Assembly (NCBI GenBank): GCA_027081405.1
Contig: JALWKO010000084.1
Location: 1-64,000 of the forward strand
Direction of reading: 5' to 3'
Source of the DNA: Campylobacteraceae bacterium
GTDB taxonomy: Bacteria; Campylobacterota; Campylobacteria; Campylobacterales; Sulfurovaceae
Length of the DNA stretch: 64,000 bases
How positions within the stretch are numbered: position 1 is the first letter of the stretch; each line of letters begins with the position of its first letter. The position numbers and the translations under genes are program-made. This document shows, in pieces, positions 35,401 through 43,951 of the stretch. The notes under the pieces are model-generated. The model did no database searches. It was given only the letters and a program-made list of their open reading frames with translations, and had not been told where the DNA came from.

Positions 35401-38400
35401 AGACGATCCCAAGCATACTCCCTACGGGGGTGTCTTCGGGGATCCGGGTCGAGAATCCTCGGATCTGCATCGTATCGTCCCGGTCGACAACACGGATGCG
35501 TACCGTACCCGGAGCGCTCTCTCCGGCGGCGCTACGGGCATAGACACGCAGGGTGTAGGAGGTTTTTTGCTCATAGTCGATCACCGCCCCCGGAGCGACC
35601 CGGATCGTGCCGTTACGGTCGATGGTGAAATCTTCGCTCCCCTCCCCTTCCAGGCGGTACTCGGTGATCGGCTCGGCGCTGCGGGCGACTGGAACGCGTC
35701 CGATATCGGTCCCTGCGGGGGAATTTTCATAAACCCAGGTATCCAGGCCCCCCAGGATAGGACGGCGGGTGTCGATATAGACGATCTGCCGGGCCGGGAG
35801 GCTCTTGCCTTGGGCGTTGGCGGCGATCACGTCGAAGCTCAGATAAGCCCGCTCTTCGTGACGGGGCAAGGACCTAGCGGTACGGATCGTTCCTTGGGCA
35901 TCCACGGTGAAATACTCCGCTCCCCCGCCGCGCAGCTCGAAGCCGCTTACCGGAGCGCTGCCGTTACTCTCGACCGGGACGTTGCCCACGATGCTTCCTA
36001 CCGCGGCGGTTTCGTAGACATGGTAGTTGCGCTCGCCAAGCTCCGGAACGTCGGGGCGGTTTTGCAATCGCACCACCAGCAATCCGGGGCGGGCGCTCCC
36101 CAGGGCGTTGCGGGCGTGTACGGAGAGAACGTAGTTGGCACGGGTCTCATAGTCGAGTTTCGCACCGGGAGCCACCCGGACGGTGCCGTTGCGGTCGATG
36201 GTGAAGTTTTGCGCCCCGTCTCCGCTGAGATTGCAGTCCAATAGCGGTTCGTTGCTCTGGATCGAAACGGTCCCCACGAGGGTCCCGGCAGGGGAATTCT
36301 CGGGCAACTTCACATCCAAGGTCCCTACGATGGGCACATCCACCGCGTCGGTGACAGCCAGGGTCACGGGAACGACCCGGCTGGCCCCCAGGGCGTTGAA
36401 CGCCTGCAGAGTGATGTGCGCGGCAGGAGAGCGCTCGTAATCCAGATGCGAATGGGCCGAAACCCGGATCGTTCCGTTGCGATCGACGGTGAAGCTCGCC
36501 GCGTCGGGACCGCCCAATTCGATCCGATCGATCGGCGCGGCGCCCGGATCGAAGATCACCTGTCCCGCCACGGTCCCCTCGGGGGCGTCCTCGGCGACGC
36601 TCCCGCCGCTAAAGCCCCGATCCTCCGGAACGTCGGGGAGATTGTCGACAATGATATACAGACTCACCGGACGGCTGCTCCCTTGGGCGTTGCGGGCCGT
36701 GAGGGTGAGCTGATAGTAGGGCCGGCTTTCATAATCGAATGTCACCCCCTCTTTGGCATAGAGTTTGCCCTCACCGTCGATACGGAAATTCTCGGCTCCC
36801 TCGCCGCTGAGGGAGAAGCCCGTAACACTGCTGTTGCCTTCGTCGGCCACTTTGACCGTGCCGATGCGCAGGGGGCCGCTTTGGTTCTCATCCACATGGA
36901 ACCACTGGCTGCGTACCACGGGTACGCCGGCATCTCCTTGGGCGTTGCCGAAGGGTTCATAGACGTAGCGGTAGGCATCCTCGGCGATATCCTCGCCGGC
37001 ATAGACCTTCTGCACGATCGGCTCCAGGGTCGAATCATAGGGTTTGAGGAGCCAGTTTTTATGAGAAGCGGGGATCCACCACATCAGGTCTTTGCGCCCG
37101 ATGGGTTCGGTGGCATCAGGATAGAGTTTTTCCACCAGCACCCGACGGGCCACGTCATCGAGGCGCTCATGCAGCCGAATCGGATCGTAGTGTTTGCCGA
37201 TGAGATCCCGGCTGACTTGGTAAGCAATCTCGGTGAGGATATTGACCTTGTAGTCGTTTTTTAGCAGTTGCTCTTTGCTCAGGATCAAGTGCAACGTGCC
37301 GTTGACCCGGGTAAAGTGCGAATCGACCTGCCAATCATCGTCCCGGTCGATATCCACTCCGCCGCTCACTTCCAGGATGAAATCCCCGTCATAATCGGCG
37401 ATCTTTTCCATGAAGGCTTGCTCTTGCTCATTCCAGTTCGGATCGCGTGGAGAGGGGACGGGAAGGCGGATGATCCCGGCTTTGTTGATGTCGGTACTAA
37501 CGGTACTCTCTCCTACATAGAGGATCGTCCGGTTCGCATCGTCTGCTTCATCCGCCCGGTAGAGCCGCACCCGTGCACCGGAGATGGGCCCGAGACTGGC
37601 CTGATTCAGATACATCCGGATCGCGTACTTGCACGGCATACAGCCGCAGCTATAGGCAGGCTGGCACAGCGGGGGATCCCGGTACTCGAACGGCGGCGGG
37701 GTGATATGAGGAGTAATATGGCTATTGCCCGGATCGATCAGGTACGGCACACTGGGGCCGCTCCCCCCGTCTCTGCTGCCGTAGCCTCCTCTTCCGCCAG
37801 TAGGGAAAGTCGGCACATACTCCACCACGGGCGGCTTGCCGGGTCGGGGGCGGGTAATGACAATGTCGGCCAGGTGGCCTCCTACACCCAAATCGGGATA
37901 CTGATACCGATTCGTGACAGTGAAGGAGCCGTGAGAGTTGGCCGTCACCGCATGGACATCGAGCGTCACCGTATCGGAGAGGTTCATCTCTTCGGGGATG
38001 GCATCGTACCCTTCGGCGCTCATCGTGACCGGATAGGTCCCCGGATAGACGTCATAGAGCGTCAGATCCCCCGACCCCGCCGCGGCAAAACCGCAATTGT
38101 GTACACTCTCCCCCATGAGAGGATTGCTTAGTGTCATCGACACGTAAGGGTTGGACCAATGCAACTGTGCCGTAAACAAACCGGAAGGGATCGTAATCGG
38201 GGTATTGTTTCCCGAATTTGGACATGCACCAAGATAGTTATTCAAAAATGTTTCATATTGATTGAAAACGGTTACTAAGCCACTATTATATCCACTAGAG
38301 ATTTTCAATAGACTAGCCAGCTCTAGCGTCATTTCTGCAGAGAATTTTACTGCCCCATCGATTCCATACGTTCCTCGCAAAGATCGTGCACAATTGATAC

Positions 38401-39016
38401 ATTTATTTTCCAATTTGATATACGGACCGGTTATGAATGTGGCCCCACCTTTTAGAGACACATCGACACCATTTATCAAGGCTGTGCCCAAAAAGTATCC
38501 TTTTATTCCGGCAAAGATCTCAGCATCGAGAGCGAGTTTCTCTTCACCTTCCGCAGTAATATCTCCGGATTTTCCGGTACGTGAAGATGCGCTTTTGTAT
38601 CCATGGCCACCCATACCTTTTACATATTCATAGCCGACACGCATCTTTGCAGAGGCATTGAATGCCGCATTGGCCGATCCGTTTTCTGATTTAAACTTCG
38701 CTTTAAATAATATATAGGGTTCTGCAGTAACGTTGAAAACGAAACGAAACGGACCTACAAGAAGAGAGCCAAAATCTCGATCTAAGTCTAAGGCATTGGG
38801 AATTTTCTGTTTATAAGTGACGGTACTTTTGGCACCCCCTGCGGCCCCGATACTCCCTTCTCCATTGATATCAAATATAAATCCCTCAAGCGTATAATCA
38901 TCAAAAGAGAGACCTATTGTCACGGGAAACTTCACAGTCACTTTCCCACTAAGTTCCGATAGTCCGGATTTGATGTTTATTTCTCCGGAGAAACTTAGAG
39001 GAAACGTATGAGGCAA
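32426..39016 (-). CDS. Giant cadherin-repeat/RTX surface protein, N-terminally truncated
   Basis: The remaining ORF has 2,196 codons. Its apparent start is TTG inside a RAYT repeat (MPHTFPLSFSG), and a TGA lies in frame just upstream, so the natural N-terminus and any signal peptide are missing. Residues 1-270 are a beta-rich domain. Around 430-470 is a cysteine-rich stretch (CQPAYSCGCMPCKY). From about 705 to 1755 there are eleven cadherin-like repeats of about 95 aa (for example LDVKLPENSPAGTLVGTVSI and FTIDRNGTVRVAPGAKLDYE). Calcium-binding RTX nonapeptides follow (GGDDVVHAGGGNDAIRGGSG), then a pre-peptidase-like beta domain and a final Ig-like domain. I infer a type I-secreted adhesin. 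No secretion genes are nearby. Confidence 0.8.
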   Translation of the reverse strand: MPHTFPLSFSGEINIKSGLSELSGKVTVKFPVTIGLSFDDYTLEGFIFDINGEGSIGAAGGAKSTVTYKQKIPNALDLDRDFGSLLVGPFRFVFNVTAEPYILFKAKFKSENGSANAAFNASAKMRVGYEYVKGMGGHGYKSASSRTGKSGDITAEGEEKLALDAEIFAGIKGYFLGTALINGVDVSLKGGATFITGPYIKLENKCINCARSLRGTYGIDGAVKFSAEMTLELASLLKISSGYNSGLVTVFNQYETFLNNYLGACPNSGNNTPITIPSGLFTAQLHWSNPYVSMTLSNPLMGESVHNCGFAAAGSGDLTLYDVYPGTYPVTMSAEGYDAIPEEMNLSDTVTLDVHAVTANSHGSFTVTNRYQYPDLGVGGHLADIVITRPRPGKPPVVEYVPTFPTGGRGGYGSRDGGSGPSVPYLIDPGNSHITPHITPPPFEYRDPPLCQPAYSCGCMPCKYAIRMYLNQASLGPISGARVRLYRADEADDANRTILYVGESTVSTDINKAGIIRLPVPSPRDPNWNEQEQAFMEKIADYDGDFILEVSGGVDIDRDDDWQVDSHFTRVNGTLHLILSKEQLLKNDYKVNILTEIAYQVSRDLIGKHYDPIRLHERLDDVARRVLVEKLYPDATEPIGRKDLMWWIPASHKNWLLKPYDSTLEPIVQKVYAGEDIAEDAYRYVYEPFGNAQGDAGVPVVRSQWFHVDENQSGPLRIGTVKVADEGNSSVTGFSLSGEGAENFRIDGEGKLYAKEGVTFDYESRPYYQLTLTARNAQGSSRPVSLYIIVDNLPDVPEDRGFSGGSVAEDAPEGTVAGQVIFDPGAAPIDRIELGGPDAASFTVDRNGTIRVSAHSHLDYERSPAAHITLQAFNALGASRVVPVTLAVTDAVDVPIVGTLDVKLPENSPAGTLVGTVSIQSNEPLLDCNLSGDGAQNFTIDRNGTVRVAPGAKLDYETRANYVLSVHARNALGSARPGLLVVRLQNRPDVPELGERNYHVYETAAVGSIVGNVPVESNGSAPVSGFELRGGGAEYFTVDAQGTIRTARSLPRHEERAYLSFDVIAANAQGKSLPARQIVYIDTRRPILGGLDTWVYENSPAGTDIGRVPVARSAEPITEYRLEGEGSEDFTIDRNGTIRVAPGAVIDYEQKTSYTLRVYARSAAGESAPGTVRIRVVDRDDTMQIRGFSTRIPEDTPVGSMLGIVSLLRTGGKHFDHYQLSGAGSEHFGIDNQGVVRLVREGLDNQKEPSYHLGVVAVSDDGSYSNTAWIDIGIDDSLRGHPILAPTTLHIAENAATGSVVGRVRVVDPGSSPIERFTLQGTGPFTIDANGTVYLNGTLDYEQKRRYHLQVIAYNRLTSSAPYELTIEVDNVPDTPPTLDNSSWSVEENASVSTALGQIPLRDPGEGNITGYSLEGSGAGDFRVDSDGTLRVAHPLDYETTREYDLRVTAQSSTGASRPARVHIAVRNVPEFVPVLYPTDLAVEENATIGTKCGSVREAPGGDSPITGYWIDDANGTFSIDENGTVYVRKALDYETKREYNLTVRARNAVGWSDPAPLHVGVLNVIDDEPVLEDARWQIQENVPVGTEVGRIEINSTGTSPITGIRLEGDGAEDFTVDANGSVRTAGSIDYETQSHYHLRAIATNAKADSPAADVTIDVVNVPELRPVLQPFSGEIAEDQPVGTVVGQITVQDAGDTPISTFALDTNTTFEIDDEGTIRLRAPLDFAQNSHYQLHVRATNEAGSSDPVAVDITVLQVHYRGDSSSNEVEGSDRDEDFDMRGGDDVVHAGGGNDAIRGGSGNDTLYGGGGDDTYEYTLGDGNDTIDDHMGEDDRLLLHHIAKEHVSFVISRNDLIVHILDDNSTIRIVNWKNDDQKIEQFVFDDGAEIDLEDFDLPIVAPDAGIVDLSKLGNAHAARVVQGRIVYVGNGYKSVDHWIFHYDGGNLIIDTLSELAENGHTYIDIDGDGRQTGLDIYIYLFRQDADGNWQYVASDDDSSSGTADGSSHHYDSYLNLSLSEGEYMLSVSNYSLSQSAALGNRNGSSWQYEHGPYQITFNEELEFDAMPENAEGDLYGTDHYNFYVLRNDLDPYNIDGLQIENPVIVDANGTVVDTLGRVEVHGNHLAYYPEDRFNDLNGSVEVNIVYDVLNQHGVRAQSLLTLHVIPSMYTHVDRNVDQTLWEEIKSRNAVTDLNITKEE

Positions 39017-39065
39017 AAGGGGTCAGGTGATAATAATGAGGCAAAAGGGGTCAGGTGATAATAAT
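39010..39065 (+). repeat. Two tandem 28-bp copies of the RAYT end sequence
   Basis: The unit GAGGCAAAAGGGGTCAGGTG, then ATAATAAT, occurs twice without a gap. Its GGGGTCAGGTGATAAT core also appears inverted at the other side of the transposase gene. The first copy forms the junction with the giant surface-protein gene. Confidence 0.85.
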
Positions 39066-39068
39066 AAC

Positions 39069-39842
39069 TCATTTATTGCTTCTCTTTATCACCCCATGTA
39101 CCGCCGGCTGTGATATACCTAGAACGTTGGCAATCATATGTTGAGAGTAGCCTTGTTCATAGGCTTGCACGATTTTTGCGTTTCGCGTCCTGATATCATC
39201 ACGCTCATCAAACATTTTTTTAAGTTTTTCAATATCGGGTTTTGTATCGATGTTGGGAGCCTCAAGCAAAGAAGAGGCGGCTTTGAGCTCCTGCAGCTGT
39301 GCGGTATCTATCTCGCTGTAGAGCAATTTTCGGATCGCTTCTTTGTCTTTTCGGTAGTGCCGGATGATCCACGACTCGGATAGACACGCCGGTGTCTGTG
39401 CCTTCAGGAAATGGTTGTAACTGCTGTAGGGATACTCTTCCAGTCGTTCCACCATGCCTGCTTTAAGCGGGTTTTGTTCGATATAGCACATAAGGGTATA
39501 GAGATAGGCTTCATCGGTGACGTACCACGACTTGAAACGTCCCTGCCAAAGATGCCCTGATCTTTTATATTTTTTGTTGAAATAAATCGCATAGTTCATG
39601 TTGAGCTGTCTCATGAATTTGGAGAGATTCGGCTGGGTGATCTCTATGAGGAGGTGGTAGTGGTTGCTCATGAGGCAATAGTTGTGGAGCGTGATATTGT
39701 GACTTCTTATCAGAGAACACATCAGCTCTTCGAAATATTCGTAATCCTTTCTATGGCGAAAAACCGGCATTTTGTCGACGCCTCGATTGACGATGTGGTA
39801 ATACCCGGCTATTTCGATGCGCGGCTTTCTTGGCATGGTCAC
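39069..39842 (-). CDS. REP-associated Y1 transposase (TnpA_REP/RAYT family)
   Basis: The 257-aa protein has the IS200-like fold of the RAYT group: MPRKPRIEIAGYYHIVNRGV at the start, the HUH-type motif in CLMSNHYHLLIEITQPNLS, and the catalytic tyrosine region YLYTLMCYIEQNPLKAGMVE. The GHLWQGRFKSWYVT motif is a family hallmark. The C-terminus adds a helix-turn-helix (AYEQGYSQHMIANVLGISQP). Such enzymes cut and join single-stranded REP hairpins. The gene appears intact. Confidence 0.92.
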   Translation of the reverse strand: MTMPRKPRIEIAGYYHIVNRGVDKMPVFRHRKDYEYFEELMCSLIRSHNITLHNYCLMSNHYHLLIEITQPNLSKFMRQLNMNYAIYFNKKYKRSGHLWQGRFKSWYVTDEAYLYTLMCYIEQNPLKAGMVERLEEYPYSSYNHFLKAQTPACLSESWIIRHYRKDKEAIRKLLYSEIDTAQLQELKAASSLLEAPNIDTKPDIEKLKKMFDERDDIRTRNAKIVQAYEQGYSQHMIANVLGISQPAVHGVIKRSNK

Positions 39843-39904
39843 TCCTTAGGGAGAGAATAACAATGGTTTTATTTAAGTTATCATTATCACCTGACCCCTA
39901 TGTC

Positions 39905-39939
39905 CGAAAAAGTGAAGTGACGATCACTTCACTTTTTCG
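39905..39939 (-). terminator. Terminator overlapping the efp stop codon
   Basis: A perfect 16-bp stem (CGAAAAAGTGAAGTGA paired with TCACTTCACTTTTTCG, loop of 3) includes the last codons and the stop of efp. The right arm ends in CTTTTTCGG on the transcript, which suits an intrinsic terminator. Confidence 0.7.
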
Positions 39940-40487
39940 AGGTATTTCCCCTCGGTGGTGTCGACCTTGATCACGTCCCCTTCGAGGATATGAAACGGCA
40001 CCTGCACTACGGCGCCGCTCTCGAGGGTGGCGGGTTTTTTGCCCCCTTGGGAATCCCCTTTGAAGTTGGGCGGGGTTTCGACCACTTTGAGCTCCACGGT
40101 CTGGGGGATCTCCACGGTGATGGGCTTGCCTTTGTGAAAGAGGATCGTCACCTCCATCCCGTCGACCATGTAGTCGAAAACTTCCCCCACCTGCTCATGG
40201 GTCAGCCCCATCTGATCGAAGGTTTCGGTATCCATGAACTGGAGCATCTCCCCGTCGTCGTAGAGGTACTGCATCTTTTTGTATTCCAGTTCGGGGACCT
40301 CGAACTTGTCCCCGGCGTGTACGGTCCGCTCCACGACCCGTCCGTTGGCCAGGTTGCGGATCTTGATCCGCACGAACGCCGCCCCTTTACCCGGTTTGAC
40401 GTGCTGAAAATCGATCACTTTGTAGGGGTTGCCGTCGATCTCGAGACGGACCCCTTTTTTCATGTCGCCCATGCCGACAGTGGCCAT
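39924..40487 (-). CDS. efp: Elongation factor P
   Basis: EF-P relieves ribosome stalling at polyproline. The 187-aa protein has the three-beta-barrel layout, opening [20 protein letters not shown]. The modification loop [19 protein letters not shown] has lysine at the tip, the type modified by EpmA. The downstream end is the terminator stem. The gene stands alone between the RAYT element and the efflux operon. Confidence 0.96.
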   Translation of the reverse strand: MATVGMGDMKKGVRLEIDGNPYKVIDFQHVKPGKGAAFVRIKIRNLANGRVVERTVHAGDKFEVPELEYKKMQYLYDDGEMLQFMDTETFDQMGLTHEQVGEVFDYMVDGMEVTILFHKGKPITVEIPQTVELKVVETPPNFKGDSQGGKKPATLESGAVVQVPFHILEGDVIKVDTTEGKYLEKVK

Positions 40488-40571
40488 CGTCTACTCCTAT
40501 TTCGTGAAAAATATGAGGCGATTATATCCAAAAGTCGGTCCCGAAACGCTCCCCCCTCCCGGAGGGACGGG

Positions 40572-42305
40572 TCAGCGGGTGATGGAGATGTCGGCGGGAT
40601 CGTGGTGGATCGGGTTTTCGTCGTCCAGTTCCATCGCCTTGGCGTTGTCCAGGAGGACCGGGACGAAAATGAGCGATACGAAAACCGCGGCGACGGTTCC
40701 GGAGATCAGCGCCACCCCCAGACCCCCGAAGATCGGATCGCTGGCCAGCAGCGCCGAACCGAGGATGATGGCGATGGCCGTGAGCATAATCGGCTTGGCC
40801 CGGGTCGCCGCGGCGACAGCGATCGCCCGGCGCTTGGAGAACCCTTTGGCCTCCATGAGCGATTTGGCGAAGTCGATGAGCAGCAGGGAGTTCCGGGAGC
40901 TGATCCCCATCAGGGCGATGAATCCGATCAGCGAAGTCGCCGTGAGGAAGAAAGTGTCCCGGGTCACCAGATCGGCCACCCAGTGCCCCACGATCACCCC
41001 GATGATCGAGAGGAAACTTCCGATCAGGGTGATCGCCGGGAGGGTGTAGTTTTTGTAGTAGATCACCAGGAGGAGGAAAATCAGCACCAGCGCTCCGATG
41101 AACGCACCCCCCAGATCTCGGAAGGTATCCAGCGTCACTTTCATCTCGCCGTCCCAGCGCAGTAGAAACTTCTCCCCCGTCTTGGGATCGGTCAGATGGA
41201 GGTCAAACATGTAGGTGGACATGCCGGGCTCTTTTTCGACTTTGTATCCTTGCTTTTCGAAGTAATCGATCATCCGGTCCCGGGCCTCCAGCAGCGGATA
41301 GACCTGAGACTCCTCGTCCGCTTCGGCGGTGACGTTGATCATCCGGGAGAGGTCTTTTTGCATGATCGTCGGATCGGAATCCACCTCTTTGATCTGCACC
41401 ACCTCGGTGACGGGAACCATCATCCCTTTTTTGTTCATCAGCTGAAGCTGGGAAAGCTTGGCTTCGAGGGCTTCCTTGTTTTTGGCCGCGAAAAGTTTGG
41501 TGCGGGGGTCGAGCACTTCGAAAATCTGGATCTGATCGGGCTCGTGAGCGGAGTTTTTGTGGGCGACCGCCATCCCTTCGAAAGCCAGATAGATGATCTT
41601 GTTGACCTGGTCGACGCTCAGCCCACTGCGGGCGATTTTGTCTTTGTCGGGGACGAGTTGGTACTTTTTATAGATATCATCCATCATGATGTCCACGTCG
41701 ACCACTTTGGGCACTTTTTTGAGAATGGCGGCCACCTCCTGGGCGATGTGGCGCATCCGCTTCATGTTTTGTCCGTGGACCTCCACCACCAGCGCGGCGA
41801 GGGTCGGGGGACCCGCCGGCTGCTCGATGAACCGGACCGACGCCCCTTTGACCACCGGCTCACAGGCTTTTTTGACCTCGGGGCGGAGGCGGTGGACCAT
41901 CATGTAGGAGGTTTCCTCCCGCTCGTGCTTGTCGGTGAGGTTCACGGCGATCTCGGCGACGTTCTCGCTGTTTTTCATCCCCGAACCTTTGACCAATCCG
42001 GCGTAATCGAGGGGGATCCCCATCCCGGCATAAATTTCCATATTGAGAATTTCGGGTTCGTCTTTGAGTTGATCGACGACACACTGGGCCACTGCGTAGG
42101 TCTGCTCGATGGAACTGCCGGTGGGGGTCTTGACGTAGACCGAGAAGGTGTTGTCGCTCTTGCCCGGCAGCATCTTGGCCTTGACGATCTTGGTGGGCAG
42201 CATCATCACTGAACCGATCAGCGCCAGGATCGTTAGGAGGATCACCAGGGTTTTGCGGCTTTTGCGCTCCAGGATCGAATAGACGAGATGTTCGAACCGT
42301 TTCAT
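40572..42305 (-). CDS. RND efflux pump, C-terminal half as a separate protein
   Basis: The 577-aa protein corresponds to the second half of an AcrB/HAE-type pump. MKRFEHLVYSILERKSRKTL leads into transmembrane helix 7 (VILLTILALIGSVMML), then the second periplasmic porter and docking domains (residues 40-375), then helices 8-12, including the helix-10 region IGFIALMGISSRNSLLLIDF. The ATG overlaps the stop of the N-terminal half (ATGA), and AAGGAGCGCAGGG lies in front, so it is translated on its own. The break falls at the natural midpoint of the pump. Confidence 0.88.
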   Translation of the reverse strand: MKRFEHLVYSILERKSRKTLVILLTILALIGSVMMLPTKIVKAKMLPGKSDNTFSVYVKTPTGSSIEQTYAVAQCVVDQLKDEPEILNMEIYAGMGIPLDYAGLVKGSGMKNSENVAEIAVNLTDKHEREETSYMMVHRLRPEVKKACEPVVKGASVRFIEQPAGPPTLAALVVEVHGQNMKRMRHIAQEVAAILKKVPKVVDVDIMMDDIYKKYQLVPDKDKIARSGLSVDQVNKIIYLAFEGMAVAHKNSAHEPDQIQIFEVLDPRTKLFAAKNKEALEAKLSQLQLMNKKGMMVPVTEVVQIKEVDSDPTIMQKDLSRMINVTAEADEESQVYPLLEARDRMIDYFEKQGYKVEKEPGMSTYMFDLHLTDPKTGEKFLLRWDGEMKVTLDTFRDLGGAFIGALVLIFLLLVIYYKNYTLPAITLIGSFLSIIGVIVGHWVADLVTRDTFFLTATSLIGFIALMGISSRNSLLLIDFAKSLMEAKGFSKRRAIAVAAATRAKPIMLTAIAIILGSALLASDPIFGGLGVALISGTVAAVFVSLIFVPVLLDNAKAMELDDENPIHHDPADISITR

Positions 42306-43951
42306 CCCTGCGCTCCTTGGCTACCGGAGGATTCGGCGTGCCGTTTGTGATGCTTGTGGTGATGTCCGGTGGGCTTTTTCATCAGTTTGTAACTGAGATA
42401 CGGGGTGAAAATGTAGGCGACCACCAGCGAAGCGACGAGGGCCACCGGGACGTTGAGGGGGATCGGCTTCATGAAGGCCCCCATCATCCCGCCGACGAAC
42501 AGCATCGGGATCATCGTCATGATGATCGCCAGGGTGGCGATGTTGGTGGGGGCTCCGATCTCGTCAGTCGCTTCGACCAGGATCTCCTCCATACTCCGAT
42601 CAGCCGCATCGTGGGCGTGGAGATGGCGGTGGATGTTTTCGATCACGATGATCGCCGCGTCGACTAGCAGACCCAGCGACAGGAGGAAGGCGAAGAGGGT
42701 GATCCGGTTGATCGTCTGCCCCGTGATCCAGGCGATGAAGAGGGTCACCGCCAGGATCGCCGGTACGGTGAGGGTGACGATGAACGCCTCCTTGAGCCCC
42801 AGGGCGAAAATGAGCATCACCGCGATGATGACGATCGTGATCAGCAGGTGGTCGACCAGTTCGTTGACCGCGTCGTCGGCTCGCTTTCCATAATTGCGGG
42901 TCGTGATGAAACCGAAGCCCGCTTTTCGGAATTTGTCTCGATACTCTTCCATCACCTTCAGCACGTCATGAGCGACGAAAACGGCGTTGGAGCCGGCCAG
43001 TTTGGCCACGGTGAGGGTGATCTGCTGTTTGACGGGGGACATTTTGGCTTTGCGGGCCTCTTCGAGGGTTTTGTACTTTTTGTATGCCACGTAGGCGGTT
43101 TTGAAGTTCTGGAAATCGACCCCTCGCGTGACAGTCGCCACGTCCCGCAGATAGATGGGCGATCCCATGTACTGGGCGACGATGATGTTTTTGACGTCGT
43201 CGACCGTATCGATGGCGTTGCGCACCCCGAAAATGAGGAGTTTTTTGTTTTTGGTGCGCCCCTTGACGTCGGGGACGTCGACGGCGATCGACTGGATCGC
43301 TTTCATGATCTGCCCCAGGGAGAGGTGATAGGCGCTGAGTTTTGCCAGATCCACTTCGACGTTGAACTGAGGCTTGTGGGCCCCCACGAGGGTGGTCTTG
43401 GCCACGTTTTTGACGGCGTTGATCCGCTGCTGGAGCTCCCGCACCAGAGGGAAGAGGGTTTCGTAGTCGGCTTTTTCCCCTTTGAGGGGGTAGAAGGCGA
43501 AGGTGAGGATGGGGATGTCGATATCGATGTCGAAGGGTTTGACCAGCGGCTGCATCACCCCTTTGGGGAGCTGGTCCATGTTTTGCATCACTTTGTCGTA
43601 GAGCTTGAGGTTGGCGTCTTCCCGGCGCTCCCCGATTCGGTAGACCACGTTGACGATCCCCACGTTGTGCATGGCGATCCCGTAGATGTGCTTGATTCCT
43701 TTGATCTCCCGGATTTTCCGCTCCAGGGGATTGACGATGACGTTTTCGACCTCCCGGGGGGTGGCGCCGGGCATCGGGACGATCACCGCTCCGCCGGAGA
43801 TGGCGATCTGCGGGTCCTCTTCGCGGGGCATCACCTGCAAGGAGATAAAACCCAGCAGCAACAGTGCGATCCCCAGCACCGAAGTGAGGGGGTTTTTGAG
43901 GAAGCCAAGGGCCAGTTTCCCGGCGATATCTTTTGGCTGGTAGGCGATCAT
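42302..43951 (-). CDS. RND efflux pump, N-terminal half as a separate protein
   Basis: The 549-aa protein has helix 1 (NPLTSVLGIALLLLGFISLQ), the first porter/docking domains (AISGGAVIVPMPGATPREVE; ENVIVNPLERKIREI), and helices 2-6. The helix-4 region reads GLLVDAAIIVIENIHRHLHA, where most pumps have two acidic residues (VDDA). After helix 6 the chain ends with a His-rich tail, KKPTGHHHKHHKRHAESSGS. It is preceded by a coupled membrane-fusion protein gene. With the downstream half it should rebuild one 12-helix protomer; the substrate is unknown. Confidence 0.88.
   Translation of the reverse strand: MIAYQPKDIAGKLALGFLKNPLTSVLGIALLLLGFISLQVMPREEDPQIAISGGAVIVPMPGATPREVENVIVNPLERKIREIKGIKHIYGIAMHNVGIVNVVYRIGERREDANLKLYDKVMQNMDQLPKGVMQPLVKPFDIDIDIPILTFAFYPLKGEKADYETLFPLVRELQQRINAVKNVAKTTLVGAHKPQFNVEVDLAKLSAYHLSLGQIMKAIQSIAVDVPDVKGRTKNKKLLIFGVRNAIDTVDDVKNIIVAQYMGSPIYLRDVATVTRGVDFQNFKTAYVAYKKYKTLEEARKAKMSPVKQQITLTVAKLAGSNAVFVAHDVLKVMEEYRDKFRKAGFGFITTRNYGKRADDAVNELVDHLLITIVIIAVMLIFALGLKEAFIVTLTVPAILAVTLFIAWITGQTINRITLFAFLLSLGLLVDAAIIVIENIHRHLHAHDAADRSMEEILVEATDEIGAPTNIATLAIIMTMIPMLFVGGMMGAFMKPIPLNVPVALVASLVVAYIFTPYLSYKLMKKPTGHHHKHHKRHAESSGSQGAQG

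Larger units (their letters stand above)
39010..39900 (-). mobile_element. RAYT (REP-associated Y1 transposase) element
   Basis: A single transposase gene is bounded by inverted ends: GGGGTCAGGTGATAATAATA at 39047-39066 (continuing ACT) and its inverted counterpart at 39876-39898, where 22 of 23 bases match. The left side has a tandem duplication of the end. One edge fuses with the truncated giant gene and the other abuts the efp terminator, so the lost 5' part of the giant gene is not present on the far side. Confidence 0.75.

Noticed and set aside
33700-36930. Tandem repeats in the giant gene as a possible CRISPR or DNA satellite
   Set aside because: The repetition is at the protein level (about 95 residues) with diverged DNA; there are no short identical repeats with spacers, and I saw no CRISPR elsewhere.
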